A DNA stretch of 64,000 bases, taken from positions 1 to 64,000 of the forward strand of contig CAZOOV010000012.1 in assembly GCA_964581515.1 (NCBI GenBank), read 5' to 3'. Shown in pieces: positions 29,588 through 36,822 of the stretch. Made by a program: the position numbers and the translations under genes. The notes beneath the pieces were generated by a model. The model was not told the DNA's origin. It made no database searches and saw only the letters and a program-made list of their open reading frames with translations. How positions within the stretch are numbered: the stretch's first letter is position 1; every line of letters starts with the position of its first letter. This stretch comes from JACJVV01 sp964581515. GTDB lineage: Archaea; Nanobdellota; Nanobdellia; Woesearchaeales; JACJVV01.

Positions 29588-30175
29588 ATGAAAAATCAAA
29601 TGAAAATACAAAAACGTAAATCAGCCCAGGCAGAGATTGTAGGGATAACGATAGTTATGGTACTTATCATGCTTGGAATAATATTTGTGATAAAATATGT
29701 TATATTGCCTGAGGGTTATAACATTAAACAAGCCTATGATAAAACGCAGATTGCGGCAAACTTTATGGATGCTGCTTTAAAAACCACCACTAATTGCAAT
29801 ACACTTACAATTACTGAATTAATTCAAGATTGTTCTGAGCATTATTCCAGTCCTAGCTATCTTTATCAATGTCCAGAAGATTTTAATTTGAATATATGTA
29901 TTGGGGGTTGTAGTTCATGTGAATATTTGAATGAATCAATGGAATATATGCTTAATAATTCACTCAATCAAATGCCACAAGTTAAATATGATTTATTTAT
30001 CTGTAGATGGGATGAGGCTAATAGCAGGTGTTTTGGTGGTAGTGCTGATATAATCTCTAATTTTGCACATAATTATTGTAATTCAACTACTGATAGAACA
30101 GTAACCTATGAATCAAAACAACAACCTATACCTACAGATGTAGGAAATAGGGTTGCTCAAATGTATGTTTGTTGA
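29588..30175 (+). CDS. Pilin-like protein with Cys-rich exported domain
   Basis: 195 aa. Lys-Arg-Lys-Ser-Ala-Gln-Ala-Glu (9-16) leads into a hydrophobic helix (17-38); the Glu just after the basic motif is typical of type IV pilin-like signals. The exported part carries about ten cysteines (a C-x-G-x-C-x-x-C near 110-116) that probably form disulfides. It ends the first pilin-like subgroup and is followed by a promoter region, so a new transcript may begin at 30268. No family beyond this architecture. Confidence 0.7.
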   Translation: MKNQMKIQKRKSAQAEIVGITIVMVLIMLGIIFVIKYVILPEGYNIKQAYDKTQIAANFMDAALKTTTNCNTLTITELIQDCSEHYSSPSYLYQCPEDFNLNICIGGCSSCEYLNESMEYMLNNSLNQMPQVKYDLFICRWDEANSRCFGGSADIISNFAHNYCNSTTDRTVTYESKQQPIPTDVGNRVAQMYVC

Positions 30176-30206
30176 AAAGACATGATGAGACTTATGAGAA
30201 GAAAAG

Positions 30207-30261
30207 TTTATAAATGATATAGGCTAGATTAGGGTATTATTATATTAATATTACTTGAGGT
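30207..30261 (+). promoter_or_regulatory. Internal promoter and Shine-Dalgarno for the small Cys-tailed pilin-like cluster
   Basis: TTTATAAAT (30207-30215) predicts a start near 30238. GAGGTG (30256-30261) then lies 6 nt before the ATG at 30268. Confidence 0.45.
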
Positions 30262-30267
30262 GTTAAA

Positions 30268-30588
30268 ATGAACAATAAACAGAGTTTGAGCTTGAAACAT
30301 GTTTCAAAAAAAGCTCAAGGTTTAAGTCTTACAACAGTTGTTGTTGCAGCTTTAGTTCTGTTAGTCTTGGTTATATTATCAGTGATATTTGTAGGAAGGA
30401 TGTCAGGTTATAGCTGGAGATCAAAAGACTGTGAAAAATTAGGCGCATCATGTATGCCAGTAAGTGAAGGAAGCACTTGTAAAGACCATGGAATGACTCC
30501 TCATTCAGATGGAAAATGTCAGAAGCAAGGTTCTGATAATACAATGGTTGCTGATGATGATTATATATGCTGTATAAATATTAACTAA
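30268..30588 (+). CDS. Small pilin-like protein with Cys tail, family member 1
   Basis: 106 aa. A basic N-terminus with Lys-Lys-Ala-Gln-Gly-Leu-Ser-Leu (about 14-21) is followed by a hydrophobic helix ending in Gly-Arg. This K-[AG]-x-G-L-S-L-x-T-V-V signature recurs in other genes of the cluster. The exported tail of about 55 residues has five cysteines ending in a Cys-Cys pair (ICC). A type IV pilin-like subunit with a disulfide-stabilised head is the likely reading; processing between Ala and Gln by a prepilin peptidase is inferred. GAGGTG precedes the start by 6 nt. Confidence 0.75.
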   Translation: MNNKQSLSLKHVSKKAQGLSLTTVVVAALVLLVLVILSVIFVGRMSGYSWRSKDCEKLGASCMPVSEGSTCKDHGMTPHSDGKCQKQGSDNTMVADDDYICCININ

Positions 30589-30590
30589 GC

Positions 30591-30845
30591 ATGAATGTCA
30601 GAACTTTATTTATCGGTATAAGTGTTTTTATTTTTATTTTTTTAGCTATTTATTTCTCATCTAATATGTCTGGTTATCAGGTGAGAAGCAATGATTGTGA
30701 AGTGAATGGTGGATTTTGCGTAAATAGTTCAGAAGGATGCTTAGCGAAAGAGGCAATGGAACATCCTGAGGCACAATGTTATTATGATGTTGATAATAAA
30801 CGGATGCTAGATGATTTAAGTGTTTGCTGTTTGAAAGGTGGATGA
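30591..30845 (+). CDS. Small membrane-anchored Cys-tail protein, family member 2 (short N-terminus)
   Basis: 84 aa. Same plan as the preceding protein (hydrophobic helix at about 5-24, then a tail with R-S-x-D-C and a final V-C-C) but lacking the basic K-A-Q prepilin motif; only Met-Asn-Val-Arg precedes the helix. Homology to the previous gene shows in YxxRSxDCExxGxxC. It begins 2 nt after the previous stop, so it is probably a tandem duplicate. The shortened N-terminus suggests an uncleaved signal anchor rather than a processed pilin. Confidence 0.7.
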   Translation: MNVRTLFIGISVFIFIFLAIYFSSNMSGYQVRSNDCEVNGGFCVNSSEGCLAKEAMEHPEAQCYYDVDNKRMLDDLSVCCLKGG

Positions 30846-30846
30846 A

Positions 30847-31113
30847 ATGGATAAGAAAGGATCTTTAAGCTTACAAGTTGTTGTTATTGCTGCTCTATGT
30901 CTTCTAGTTTTAATTGTTCTTAGTGTAATATTTGCTTCGAGAATTGGTTTATTTAATTCTGGTCTTAAGCATTGTGATAACATATGTACTGAGTCTTCTC
31001 AAGAATGTGAAGATGCAGGTTATGAAATAGCACTTTACTATGGTAAATGTGAAGATAGTTCAGGTAATGAGATAACTAAGAATGCTTATTGCTGTAGTCA
31101 AGATAACACTTAA
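30847..31113 (+). CDS. Small pilin-like protein with Cys tail, family member 3
   Basis: 88 aa from the ATG at 30847. I chose this start over the in-frame GTG at 30838 because AGGTG (30836-30840) makes a good Shine-Dalgarno for it and the product then begins Met-Asp-Lys-Lys-Gly, like its paralogues. Helix at about 8-28 ending Ala-Ser-Arg. The tail has six cysteines and ends in a Cys-Cys pair close to the C-terminus. The ATG overlaps nothing but lies 1 nt after the previous stop, implying coupled translation. Confidence 0.72.
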   Translation: MDKKGSLSLQVVVIAALCLLVLIVLSVIFASRIGLFNSGLKHCDNICTESSQECEDAGYEIALYYGKCEDSSGNEITKNAYCCSQDNT

Positions 31114-31195
31114 AATACTAAGTACTTTTACCAAAAATACGTAAGATTTAAATATACTACAGTTTAATTTAAGGATATTGAACATAAACGAGGTC

Positions 31196-31564
31196 ATGAT
31201 GATGAAACTCAATAAGAAAGGTGATGGTTTAAGTCTTACAACAGTTGTTATAGCTGCAATCGCTCTGATTGTACTGATTATATTGATATTGATATTCTCT
31301 GGAAGGATTAGCATATTTAATACAGGTGTATCTGAATGTCCTGCAAAGTCAGGAAAGTATTCAGTTGTAGCTGAAGATGATCCTTGCAACTCAAATAAAC
31401 TTTATGGAACTTTACCTGTTAAGGTAATTGATAATAAAGATACAGGACAGTTGATGTATTGTTGTAAACAGGTTTATAGTGCTTGTTCATCTGCACCAGA
31501 AGGTGGATGTGCTGATGGAACAACATCAGTAAGCGGTGAATGTTGCACTCCTGCAACTTCTTAA
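31196..31564 (+). CDS. Small pilin-like protein with Cys tail, family member 4
   Basis: About 122 aa. GAGGT at 31190-31194 points to the ATG cluster at 31196/31199/31202 rather than the upstream in-frame TTG at 31178. N-terminus Asn-Lys-Lys-Gly-Asp-Gly-Leu-Ser-Leu-Thr-Thr-Val-Val, nearly identical to member 1, then a hydrophobic helix ending Ser-Gly-Arg. The exported part has eight cysteines, including a Y-C-C-K and a final E-C-C-T, so its tail is longer than in the paralogues. A TATA-like GATTTAAATA (31145-31154) lies upstream. Confidence 0.73.
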   Translation: MMMKLNKKGDGLSLTTVVIAAIALIVLIILILIFSGRISIFNTGVSECPAKSGKYSVVAEDDPCNSNKLYGTLPVKVIDNKDTGQLMYCCKQVYSACSSAPEGGCADGTTSVSGECCTPATS

Positions 31565-31658
31565 TTTCTTTCTAATTTTTTTATCTTAATTTTTTATTAT
31601 TCTTTTTTATAGCTTTTTTTTCAAAACTTTTATATAACCCTTTTCTTGAGATAGTGAT
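31565..31658 (+). promoter_or_regulatory. T-rich terminator followed by a leaderless promoter
   Basis: The stretch begins with several T runs (up to eight), as archaeal terminators do. TTTATATAA (31629-31637) then lies about 26 nt before the ATG at 31659, predicting an almost leaderless mRNA. Confidence 0.55.
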
Positions 31659-31772
31659 ATGACTGTATTAAGTATTGATTATAGGATGCTCATGTATTTA
31701 GTGTTGTTTCTTATGTTAGCAGCTATTGCAGCAACTTTTATGTTTAAAGGACCAGCAATGTTTTTCACGTGA
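31659..31772 (+). CDS. Tiny 37-aa membrane protein
   Basis: ATG at 31659, TGA at 31770-31772. The product has a single hydrophobic helix (about residues 12-27) and the tail F-K-G-P-A-M-F-F-T. Support for reality: a TATA box at the right distance for a leaderless start, and a 4-nt GTGA overlap with the next gene, whose GTG start makes sense only if translation is coupled to this ORF. It is analogous in position and size to the ORF at 33797. It could be a small subunit, a chaperone of the next protein, or simply a coupling leader peptide. Confidence 0.55.
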   Translation: MTVLSIDYRMLMYLVLFLMLAAIAATFMFKGPAMFFT

Positions 31773-32839
31773 CAATGATTAGAAGAAAACTTAAGAAGAA
31801 AGGTTATACAGAACAGGATATATTCATAGGAATAGCTCTGTCTATTGTGATAATGCTTGTTTTAGCTGTATTTGCAGGTAAATTTGCAGGATGGTTTGGC
31901 AGTAAGACAAATGATGAGAAATGCAGACTGAGTATTATGGCTAATTCTCAAGTCAGGTCTAGAGAACTGTTAGGTAGACTTGGTAGTGCTGATGAGAAAA
32001 TTGCAGTGAGTTGTCCTTCAAAAGAGCTTCTTGAGATTGATAAGAAAAGCATGTCTGCAATGACTGCAACAGGCAGTACTGGGGCTATTAAGTATGCAAT
32101 CATGGAGACTATGGCTGAAGAGATGAGGAATTGCCATTATAGATATGCTGGTGATATAGATGATCTTAATCCTTTTACTGCAGATGAAGGTACATTTTGT
32201 GGAATATGTAGAGAAGTCACTTTTAATGATAATATACAGGAGTTGGATATGGGTGGGCATGATAGCTCAGGAAAGAGTGATTCAAATTTCATAGATTACT
32301 TCTCAACATATTTGTTTAATACAAAGATGGAGAATTCAAATCAGTATTATTCTGAATATTTCTCCGGGTATAAAAAAGAAACAACTGGACAGGCAGCAGA
32401 TTTAAGTGAAGTATTTAATACTGATGATAGTATAAATAAAGCAGAGTTCAAGATTGATACAACTGATGAATATTATGTAACACATTTAGTCATTAAAGGT
32501 AAGAAAAGTATTAAAAAATATTTTACTACATATTATGGGTATGATTTTAGCGAAGATGTGAAGACATGTAGTATTGGAGCAGCTGTTGGAGGAGGTTTAT
32601 TGTTTATAGGATTAATGGTTGCACCTATTCCTGGAACAAGAGTGGGTGCTGTTGCCCTTGCTAGTGGTGCAATTGCCGGAACAGGTGCTCTTGGATGTAT
32701 TGGTTATTTTGCTAAGCAAACATATACTGAATCTGATAACCCTTATATGCGACAGACTGTTCTTCTTACTAAAAAACAATTTGTAAATCTTGGATGCATA
32801 CCTTATGGCCTAGAAAAAGAGGATACAGATGATATCTAA
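31769..32839 (+). CDS. Membrane-anchored protein with CxxC and C-terminal hydrophobic hairpin (pair member A)
   Basis: 356 aa with a GTG start in the GTGA overlap; an ATG at 31775 is the alternative. Basic N-terminus (R-R-K-L-K-K-K-G), hydrophobic helix about 19-40. The central part has C-G-I-C (about 151-154) in F-C-G-I-C-R-x-V-x-F-x-D-N, which recurs in the next gene. A Gly/Ala-rich hydrophobic hairpin occupies about 272-312. The ATG of the following gene lies within its last codons. The two are probably paralogues. Redox or metal use of the CxxC is possible but unproven. Confidence 0.72.
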   Translation: MTMIRRKLKKKGYTEQDIFIGIALSIVIMLVLAVFAGKFAGWFGSKTNDEKCRLSIMANSQVRSRELLGRLGSADEKIAVSCPSKELLEIDKKSMSAMTATGSTGAIKYAIMETMAEEMRNCHYRYAGDIDDLNPFTADEGTFCGICREVTFNDNIQELDMGGHDSSGKSDSNFIDYFSTYLFNTKMENSNQYYSEYFSGYKKETTGQAADLSEVFNTDDSINKAEFKIDTTDEYYVTHLVIKGKKSIKKYFTTYYGYDFSEDVKTCSIGAAVGGGLLFIGLMVAPIPGTRVGAVALASGAIAGTGALGCIGYFAKQTYTESDNPYMRQTVLLTKKQFVNLGCIPYGLEKEDTDDI

Positions 32840-33755
32840 GAAAGGTTATCTTCAGATCACTTATCTTATGATGATTGTGATAATGCTCTTAGTAATATTT
32901 GCTTTTTCTGCATTCTTCTACAAATACAAGAATAAATTTGAAGAGAAAGCATATAGTGATGCATGTAATCAATATTTACAATTGCATCTTTTTAGCAAAA
33001 AAGGTATGTTCGATGTTGATCTTGATAATTTTCCATGTAAGACTGAAGATGTTATCATATCTATAGATGAGACAAAGAGCGATGGATTGCAGAAGTATGA
33101 TGTGATGCAAGGGGTATCTGAAAAGATGGTCGCTTGTTCTAATACATATTATAGGGGAGAACAGGAACTTTTTACTTCAGATGAAGAAAGATTCTGTGCA
33201 GCGTGTCATAAGATTAAGTTTACAGATAATGATTTGAAGATTTCAGGGCTTGAATGGTTGAGTTTCCAATCTACAATCAAAGATGATAATGGAGAAAAAT
33301 TCCTTGAGATATTAGGTGGTAAGGATTATTCTCAAGGTTATATAAAAAATCAAGATATATTTGAAAGTAGTTTTTCTTCAAGTATAGATAGTACAATGAT
33401 AGATACATCAAAAGAGTATTTATCAGTTTTTATATATGATAAGAAAGATAGTCCTGAACTTTGGCAGAAATATGCAGCTGGCGCAGGAATTGGTGCAACT
33501 GTTTGTGCTGTAGGAGGAGTTGTATTGATAGCAACTGGGGTGATGGCTCCTGCGGGACTTGGATTGTTGGCAGTTGCAGGTGGGGCAGCAGGCGGAGGAA
33601 TAAGTTATGCAGCTTTTCATGAATCTCAAGATGGTGATGTATGGGTAAGTAATTTTGAACTTGTAGAGTTTAATGAAAAAAATCTTGAAGATTTAGGCTG
33701 TACATATATAGTTGGTATGCAAGAACCTGGCATAACCAGCAGAGCAGACGAATAA
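32829..33755 (+). CDS. Membrane-anchored protein with CxxC and C-terminal hydrophobic hairpin (pair member B)
   Basis: 308 aa, overlapping the previous gene by 11 nt. Short basic N-terminus (Ser-Lys-Lys-Gly), hydrophobic helix about 8-30. It shares with pair member A the order: helix, E-K-M-V-A-C-S, then F-C-A-A-C-x-K-I-x-F-x-D-N near 117-128, and a Gly/Ala-rich hydrophobic region (about 216-258). The two are likely an ancient duplication and may form a heteromeric membrane unit. No family recognised. Confidence 0.72.
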   Translation: MISKKGYLQITYLMMIVIMLLVIFAFSAFFYKYKNKFEEKAYSDACNQYLQLHLFSKKGMFDVDLDNFPCKTEDVIISIDETKSDGLQKYDVMQGVSEKMVACSNTYYRGEQELFTSDEERFCAACHKIKFTDNDLKISGLEWLSFQSTIKDDNGEKFLEILGGKDYSQGYIKNQDIFESSFSSSIDSTMIDTSKEYLSVFIYDKKDSPELWQKYAAGAGIGATVCAVGGVVLIATGVMAPAGLGLLAVAGGAAGGGISYAAFHESQDGDVWVSNFELVEFNEKNLEDLGCTYIVGMQEPGITSRADE

Positions 33756-33764
33756 AAGCAATAA

Positions 33765-33774
33765 TTTTATAAAT
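33765..33774 (+). promoter_or_regulatory. TATA box for a leaderless transcript
   Basis: TTTTATAAAT lies about 27 nt before the ATG at 33797, the same layout as the box at 31629. Confidence 0.5.
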
Positions 33775-33796
33775 CCTTTTTCTTAGTTTTTAGTAT

Positions 33797-33934
33797 ATGA
33801 ACAAGAAAGCAGCTACTGAAATAAACTGGTGGACTTTAGCCATGGCATTAGCTATTTTGGCACTTCTTTTATTTGTAATTGCAGTAGTTACTCCAGCAGG
33901 CAAAAACCTGATGGCTTCCTTGAACTTATGGTGA
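33797..33934 (+). CDS. Tiny 45-aa pilin-like membrane protein
   Basis: ATG at 33797, TGA at 33932-33934. N-terminus Met-Asn-Lys-Lys-Ala-Ala-Thr-Glu, then a hydrophobic helix (about 14-32) and a short tail ending N-L-W. The K-K-A-x-x-E pattern matches prepilin-type signals, so the processed product could be almost only the pilin helix. It has its own TATA box at leaderless spacing and overlaps the start of the next gene, like the 37-aa ORF at 31659. Confidence 0.55.
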   Translation: MNKKAATEINWWTLAMALAILALLLFVIAVVTPAGKNLMASLNLW

Positions 33935-35679
33935 AGATGATGGATAAGAAGGGCATTAGCTCGATTGTTGTATTTGTAGCAATAATGGTAGTAGCATTTG
34001 TGCTCATTGCTATAACTATGAGTGATAGGATTACTGGTCTTGCTAAGATTCTCAATAGGAATACTGATATCTCAGGTGGAACTGGCTTACAGGAAGATAA
34101 TCTGTATAATTTGATAAAAGATTATTCTGGAAAGAAGCTTTATAGTGATGTTAAGGATCTTGCAGATGAATTTATACAAAAGTATCCTGAATCTGATGAT
34201 ATACATGAGATGTATTATATCAAGCTTTATTCTCTTATAGAATTACAAGAATATAAACTTGCTTTGAAACATGTTGAAGAATATAAGGATGAATTTGAGG
34301 ATATATGGGAGAAGTTTGATCCTGAATATGATCCTTCTAAAGATATATTCACTTTTTTTGATTATATGTTTGATGGTGATAAGCAACTTGCATATGAGGT
34401 AATGGGTGAATTTATGTTTAAAGACCCAATGATGCCTAGTTCCCCTTCAAATTGGCCACATGAATTTCTTGACGGTACTCTTGAATGGCCTCAACTTTCA
34501 AATTATCCTTCATATAATATCAAGGTGAATCCTTATTATTTTATGTGGTATTGGCATCTGAAATTGACTGAAGAGATTGAAGGATGTTCTAGTGATAAGA
34601 TAAAATATTCTTTTTTAAGCCTGCTTAATAATTATCATATGACTGCTAGTGAAAATAAGGCATTTTATAATCATATTAGGGAAGAAGATGTATGTGCAGA
34701 TAGATTTAATTCACTTTTATTAGAGGCTATTGATGAGGAATTAAGGCTGTATAATACAGATCAAGCTGATGCTACTAAAACAAGAGAAGATATAGGGGAT
34801 ATTTTTGAATATGATGAAGATTTTGTACTTGATGATTATGCACCTCTTATAGATGCTTATTTATATTGGATGTCGATGGATTTTAGCAGTATGGCTGCTG
34901 ATATTGATTTACGTTTTTTAGGACATTATACTTCAGGTCTTTGGTATATTTCAAATGTAAGGCTTTCGATGGTACTCAGTTGTGTTGATAATGGACAGGC
35001 AGATACTGTTCCGAACCTTAATCCTAATTTTGATATTGATACAGATTTTGAAATGAAGATAACTTACAAGGGAATATACAATCTATTCAATCTTGATGGG
35101 GATGGTACAAAGTTAAGAATAAATATGGAAGATTCAACTAGTGAGGAATATATTGGCGGATGCATGACTACTATGAAAGAATCTTATATTGAAGCTTATA
35201 AGAATTTTAAGAAAGCATATGACTTGTTAGAAGAGGATGTCTATAAGATGGATGTTGATAGGCAAACTGGAGAGTGGAGTAAGTCTAAATTAGGAAGTGT
35301 AGAAATCTCTAACATGAGAGCATATATATTCCCTTACTATATACAATCTGCTTTTATTTATGATATACTTGAGGGGGATGATGATTTTACGAGAACAACT
35401 CCTTTACTTGAAGAAACTTATCTATTGCATATTTTTGGTCCAGATAATCCATTAGTCGCTAATTATGAATTTGATGAGTTTGATACTATGTTTTATGAAA
35501 AAACAAAACAAAATGTTGTAGTAAAATTAAATTGTCCTGAAAAAGCTGAGGATGTTGATTACTTTGTATGTTATGAGCCAGATGATACCATAGCTCTTCC
35601 AACAATTTCAGCAACAGAAATCCAGGATAAGATTAGAATAAAGGTAAATGCTTACAAAGGTGGTGAAAGTGGTTCATAA
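33928..35679 (+). CDS. Pilin-like-anchored protein with TPR-like exported domain
   Basis: 583 aa from the ATG at 33928 (GTG at 33931 and ATGs at 33937 and 33940 are alternatives). The frame stays open further upstream, but that part reads through the small membrane ORF and is not protein-like. N-terminus Asp-Lys-Lys-Gly-Ile-Ser-Ser then a hydrophobic helix (about 9-29). Residues 55-105 look like a tetratricopeptide-type helical repeat (ADEFIQKYPESDDI, then LALKHVEEY), suggesting a protein-protein scaffold outside the membrane. A second helical stretch near 415-440 (YKNFKKAYDLLEEDV) may be another repeat. It is the largest exported protein in this half of the operon. Confidence 0.72.
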   Translation: MVKMMDKKGISSIVVFVAIMVVAFVLIAITMSDRITGLAKILNRNTDISGGTGLQEDNLYNLIKDYSGKKLYSDVKDLADEFIQKYPESDDIHEMYYIKLYSLIELQEYKLALKHVEEYKDEFEDIWEKFDPEYDPSKDIFTFFDYMFDGDKQLAYEVMGEFMFKDPMMPSSPSNWPHEFLDGTLEWPQLSNYPSYNIKVNPYYFMWYWHLKLTEEIEGCSSDKIKYSFLSLLNNYHMTASENKAFYNHIREEDVCADRFNSLLLEAIDEELRLYNTDQADATKTREDIGDIFEYDEDFVLDDYAPLIDAYLYWMSMDFSSMAADIDLRFLGHYTSGLWYISNVRLSMVLSCVDNGQADTVPNLNPNFDIDTDFEMKITYKGIYNLFNLDGDGTKLRINMEDSTSEEYIGGCMTTMKESYIEAYKNFKKAYDLLEEDVYKMDVDRQTGEWSKSKLGSVEISNMRAYIFPYYIQSAFIYDILEGDDDFTRTTPLLEETYLLHIFGPDNPLVANYEFDEFDTMFYEKTKQNVVVKLNCPEKAEDVDYFVCYEPDDTIALPTISATEIQDKIRIKVNAYKGGESGS

Positions 35680-35962
35680 AGATAAGAAAGCACAAGGATT
35701 AAGTTTACAAACAATCGTACTTGCAGCTCTTGCACTTTTTGTGCTAATTGTATTGATAATAATATTTGGTGGGAGATTAACTCCTGCATCTGACTTTTAC
35801 AAAGATTGTGATAGTGTTGAAGGAAAATCTGTAGAAGGTACAACTGAAGATCCTCCTTCATGTCCTCCATCAGAGGATTCAGATAAGACAATATCACATC
35901 CATTATACAAGAGCAAAGAAGGGGAGACAATGAAAATATGTTGCGTCGACAAATTAATCTAA
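35648..35962 (+). CDS. Small pilin-like protein with Cys tail, family member 5
   Basis: 104 aa from the only ATG (35648); in-frame GTGs at 35660, 35663 and 35669 are possible. Overlaps the preceding gene by 32 nt. Asp-Lys-Lys-Ala-Gln-Gly-Leu-Ser-Leu-Gln-Thr matches members 1 and 4, then a hydrophobic helix ending Gly-Gly-Arg. The tail has four cysteines with the terminal I-C-C-V. Its separation from members 1-4 by 4 kb shows that the family is dispersed through the operon. Confidence 0.72.
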   Translation: MLTKVVKVVHKDKKAQGLSLQTIVLAALALFVLIVLIIIFGGRLTPASDFYKDCDSVEGKSVEGTTEDPPSCPPSEDSDKTISHPLYKSKEGETMKICCVDKLI

Positions 35963-36246
35963 AGAAAGGAATGGCAATGTGGCAAGTGATTAGTATGGCA
36001 CTTGCTTTATTCGTAGTTATAATATTAGTAATCATATTTAGTACAAAGTATTTTCAAACACGAAATATGAATACAGAATGCGAGAATAATGCAGGCGAGT
36101 GTATATTGCCTGAAAAATGTCCTACTTGCAGTAATCAAATTGATTGTAATGTAAAATATCCGTTCCCATGTGAAGGGAAGAAAATATGTTGTCCACAAGG
36201 AGATAGGGTGAATAAAGATGATGAAAAAGATGAAGAAGAAAGCTGA
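35938..36246 (+). CDS. Small pilin-like protein with Cys tail, family member 6
   Basis: 102 aa, overlapping the previous gene by 25 nt. Leu-Lys-Lys-Gly-Met-Ala-Met then a helix (about 13-37). The exported tail has eight cysteines (T-E-C-E, E-C-I, C-P-T-C, D-C-N, P-C-E, I-C-C-P), the richest of the set, and ends in an acidic stretch encoded by the same bases that start the next gene. Divergent from members 1-5 in the signal motif but the same in layout. Confidence 0.7.
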   Translation: MLRRQINLKKGMAMWQVISMALALFVVIILVIIFSTKYFQTRNMNTECENNAGECILPEKCPTCSNQIDCNVKYPFPCEGKKICCPQGDRVNKDDEKDEEES

Positions 36247-36820
36247 AGGCATGAATTTTACAGTGCTTGCTATGGTAGTTGCTGCACTTATGGCTCTTTT
36301 GATATTATGGGGATTTAAAACTGATTTTTTCAGTGGTATGAATATTGTAGGGAGTACAGTTGATGCTACAGCAATAACTGCCTGTCATGATAGAGAAAAG
36401 AACATACTTGATGATAGGGGTACTTATGATTCTGAATCACATGATAAAGATGCTGATGGTATCATTGATGTATGTGATATATGTGTTTTAGAAGTAGAAA
36501 AAGATGATTTTGATACAGTTGTTACAAGTGAAATCAAAACTAAACTTGAGGAATCAGGTGAAGAAAGAAGCGGAATGTGGACTTATAATAAATATTCCGC
36601 TAATAGTGAAGATAATGATAATGATGGTATTCCTGACGGATGTGATGCAAAGATTGATTCTAAAGATAAGGCAACTTCTGGTTCAGGGCTTAAAAAGAAT
36701 GTGCTGAAGTCACAATGTTACGCTTTAGCTAAACAAACAGGCGATGGGTGGTCTGCAGATATCAGAGGAGAGACAACACAAGGTTATCCTCAGTGTCATT
36801 TGGTGCCTACAAGTATTTGA
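36218..36820 (+). CDS. Pilin-like protein with Asp-rich calcium-binding-type repeats
   Basis: 200 aa; overlaps the previous gene by 29 nt. Basic Lys-rich start with Lys-Lys-Lys-Ala-Glu-Gly-Met then a helix (about 13-33). The exported part has two Asp-rich motifs resembling thrombospondin type 3/calcium loops (D-K-D-A-D-G-I-I-D near 77 and D-N-D-N-D-G-I-P-D near 131), each followed by a cysteine. The same kind of repeat occurs in the 1,021-aa membrane protein upstream, so both may bind calcium. Confidence 0.7.
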   Translation: MMKKMKKKAEGMNFTVLAMVVAALMALLILWGFKTDFFSGMNIVGSTVDATAITACHDREKNILDDRGTYDSESHDKDADGIIDVCDICVLEVEKDDFDTVVTSEIKTKLEESGEERSGMWTYNKYSANSEDNDNDGIPDGCDAKIDSKDKATSGSGLKKNVLKSQCYALAKQTGDGWSADIRGETTQGYPQCHLVPTSI

Positions 36821-36822
36821 AA

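Noticed and set aside
33829..33927. In-frame upstream extension of the 583-aa protein
   Set aside because: It reads through the 45-aa membrane ORF in another frame and lacks membrane or signal character; the start at 33928 fits the prepilin pattern.
36748..36822. Upstream extension of the 642-aa protein
   Set aside because: It overlaps the previous coding sequence; the ATG at 36823 gives a normal pilin-like N-terminus.
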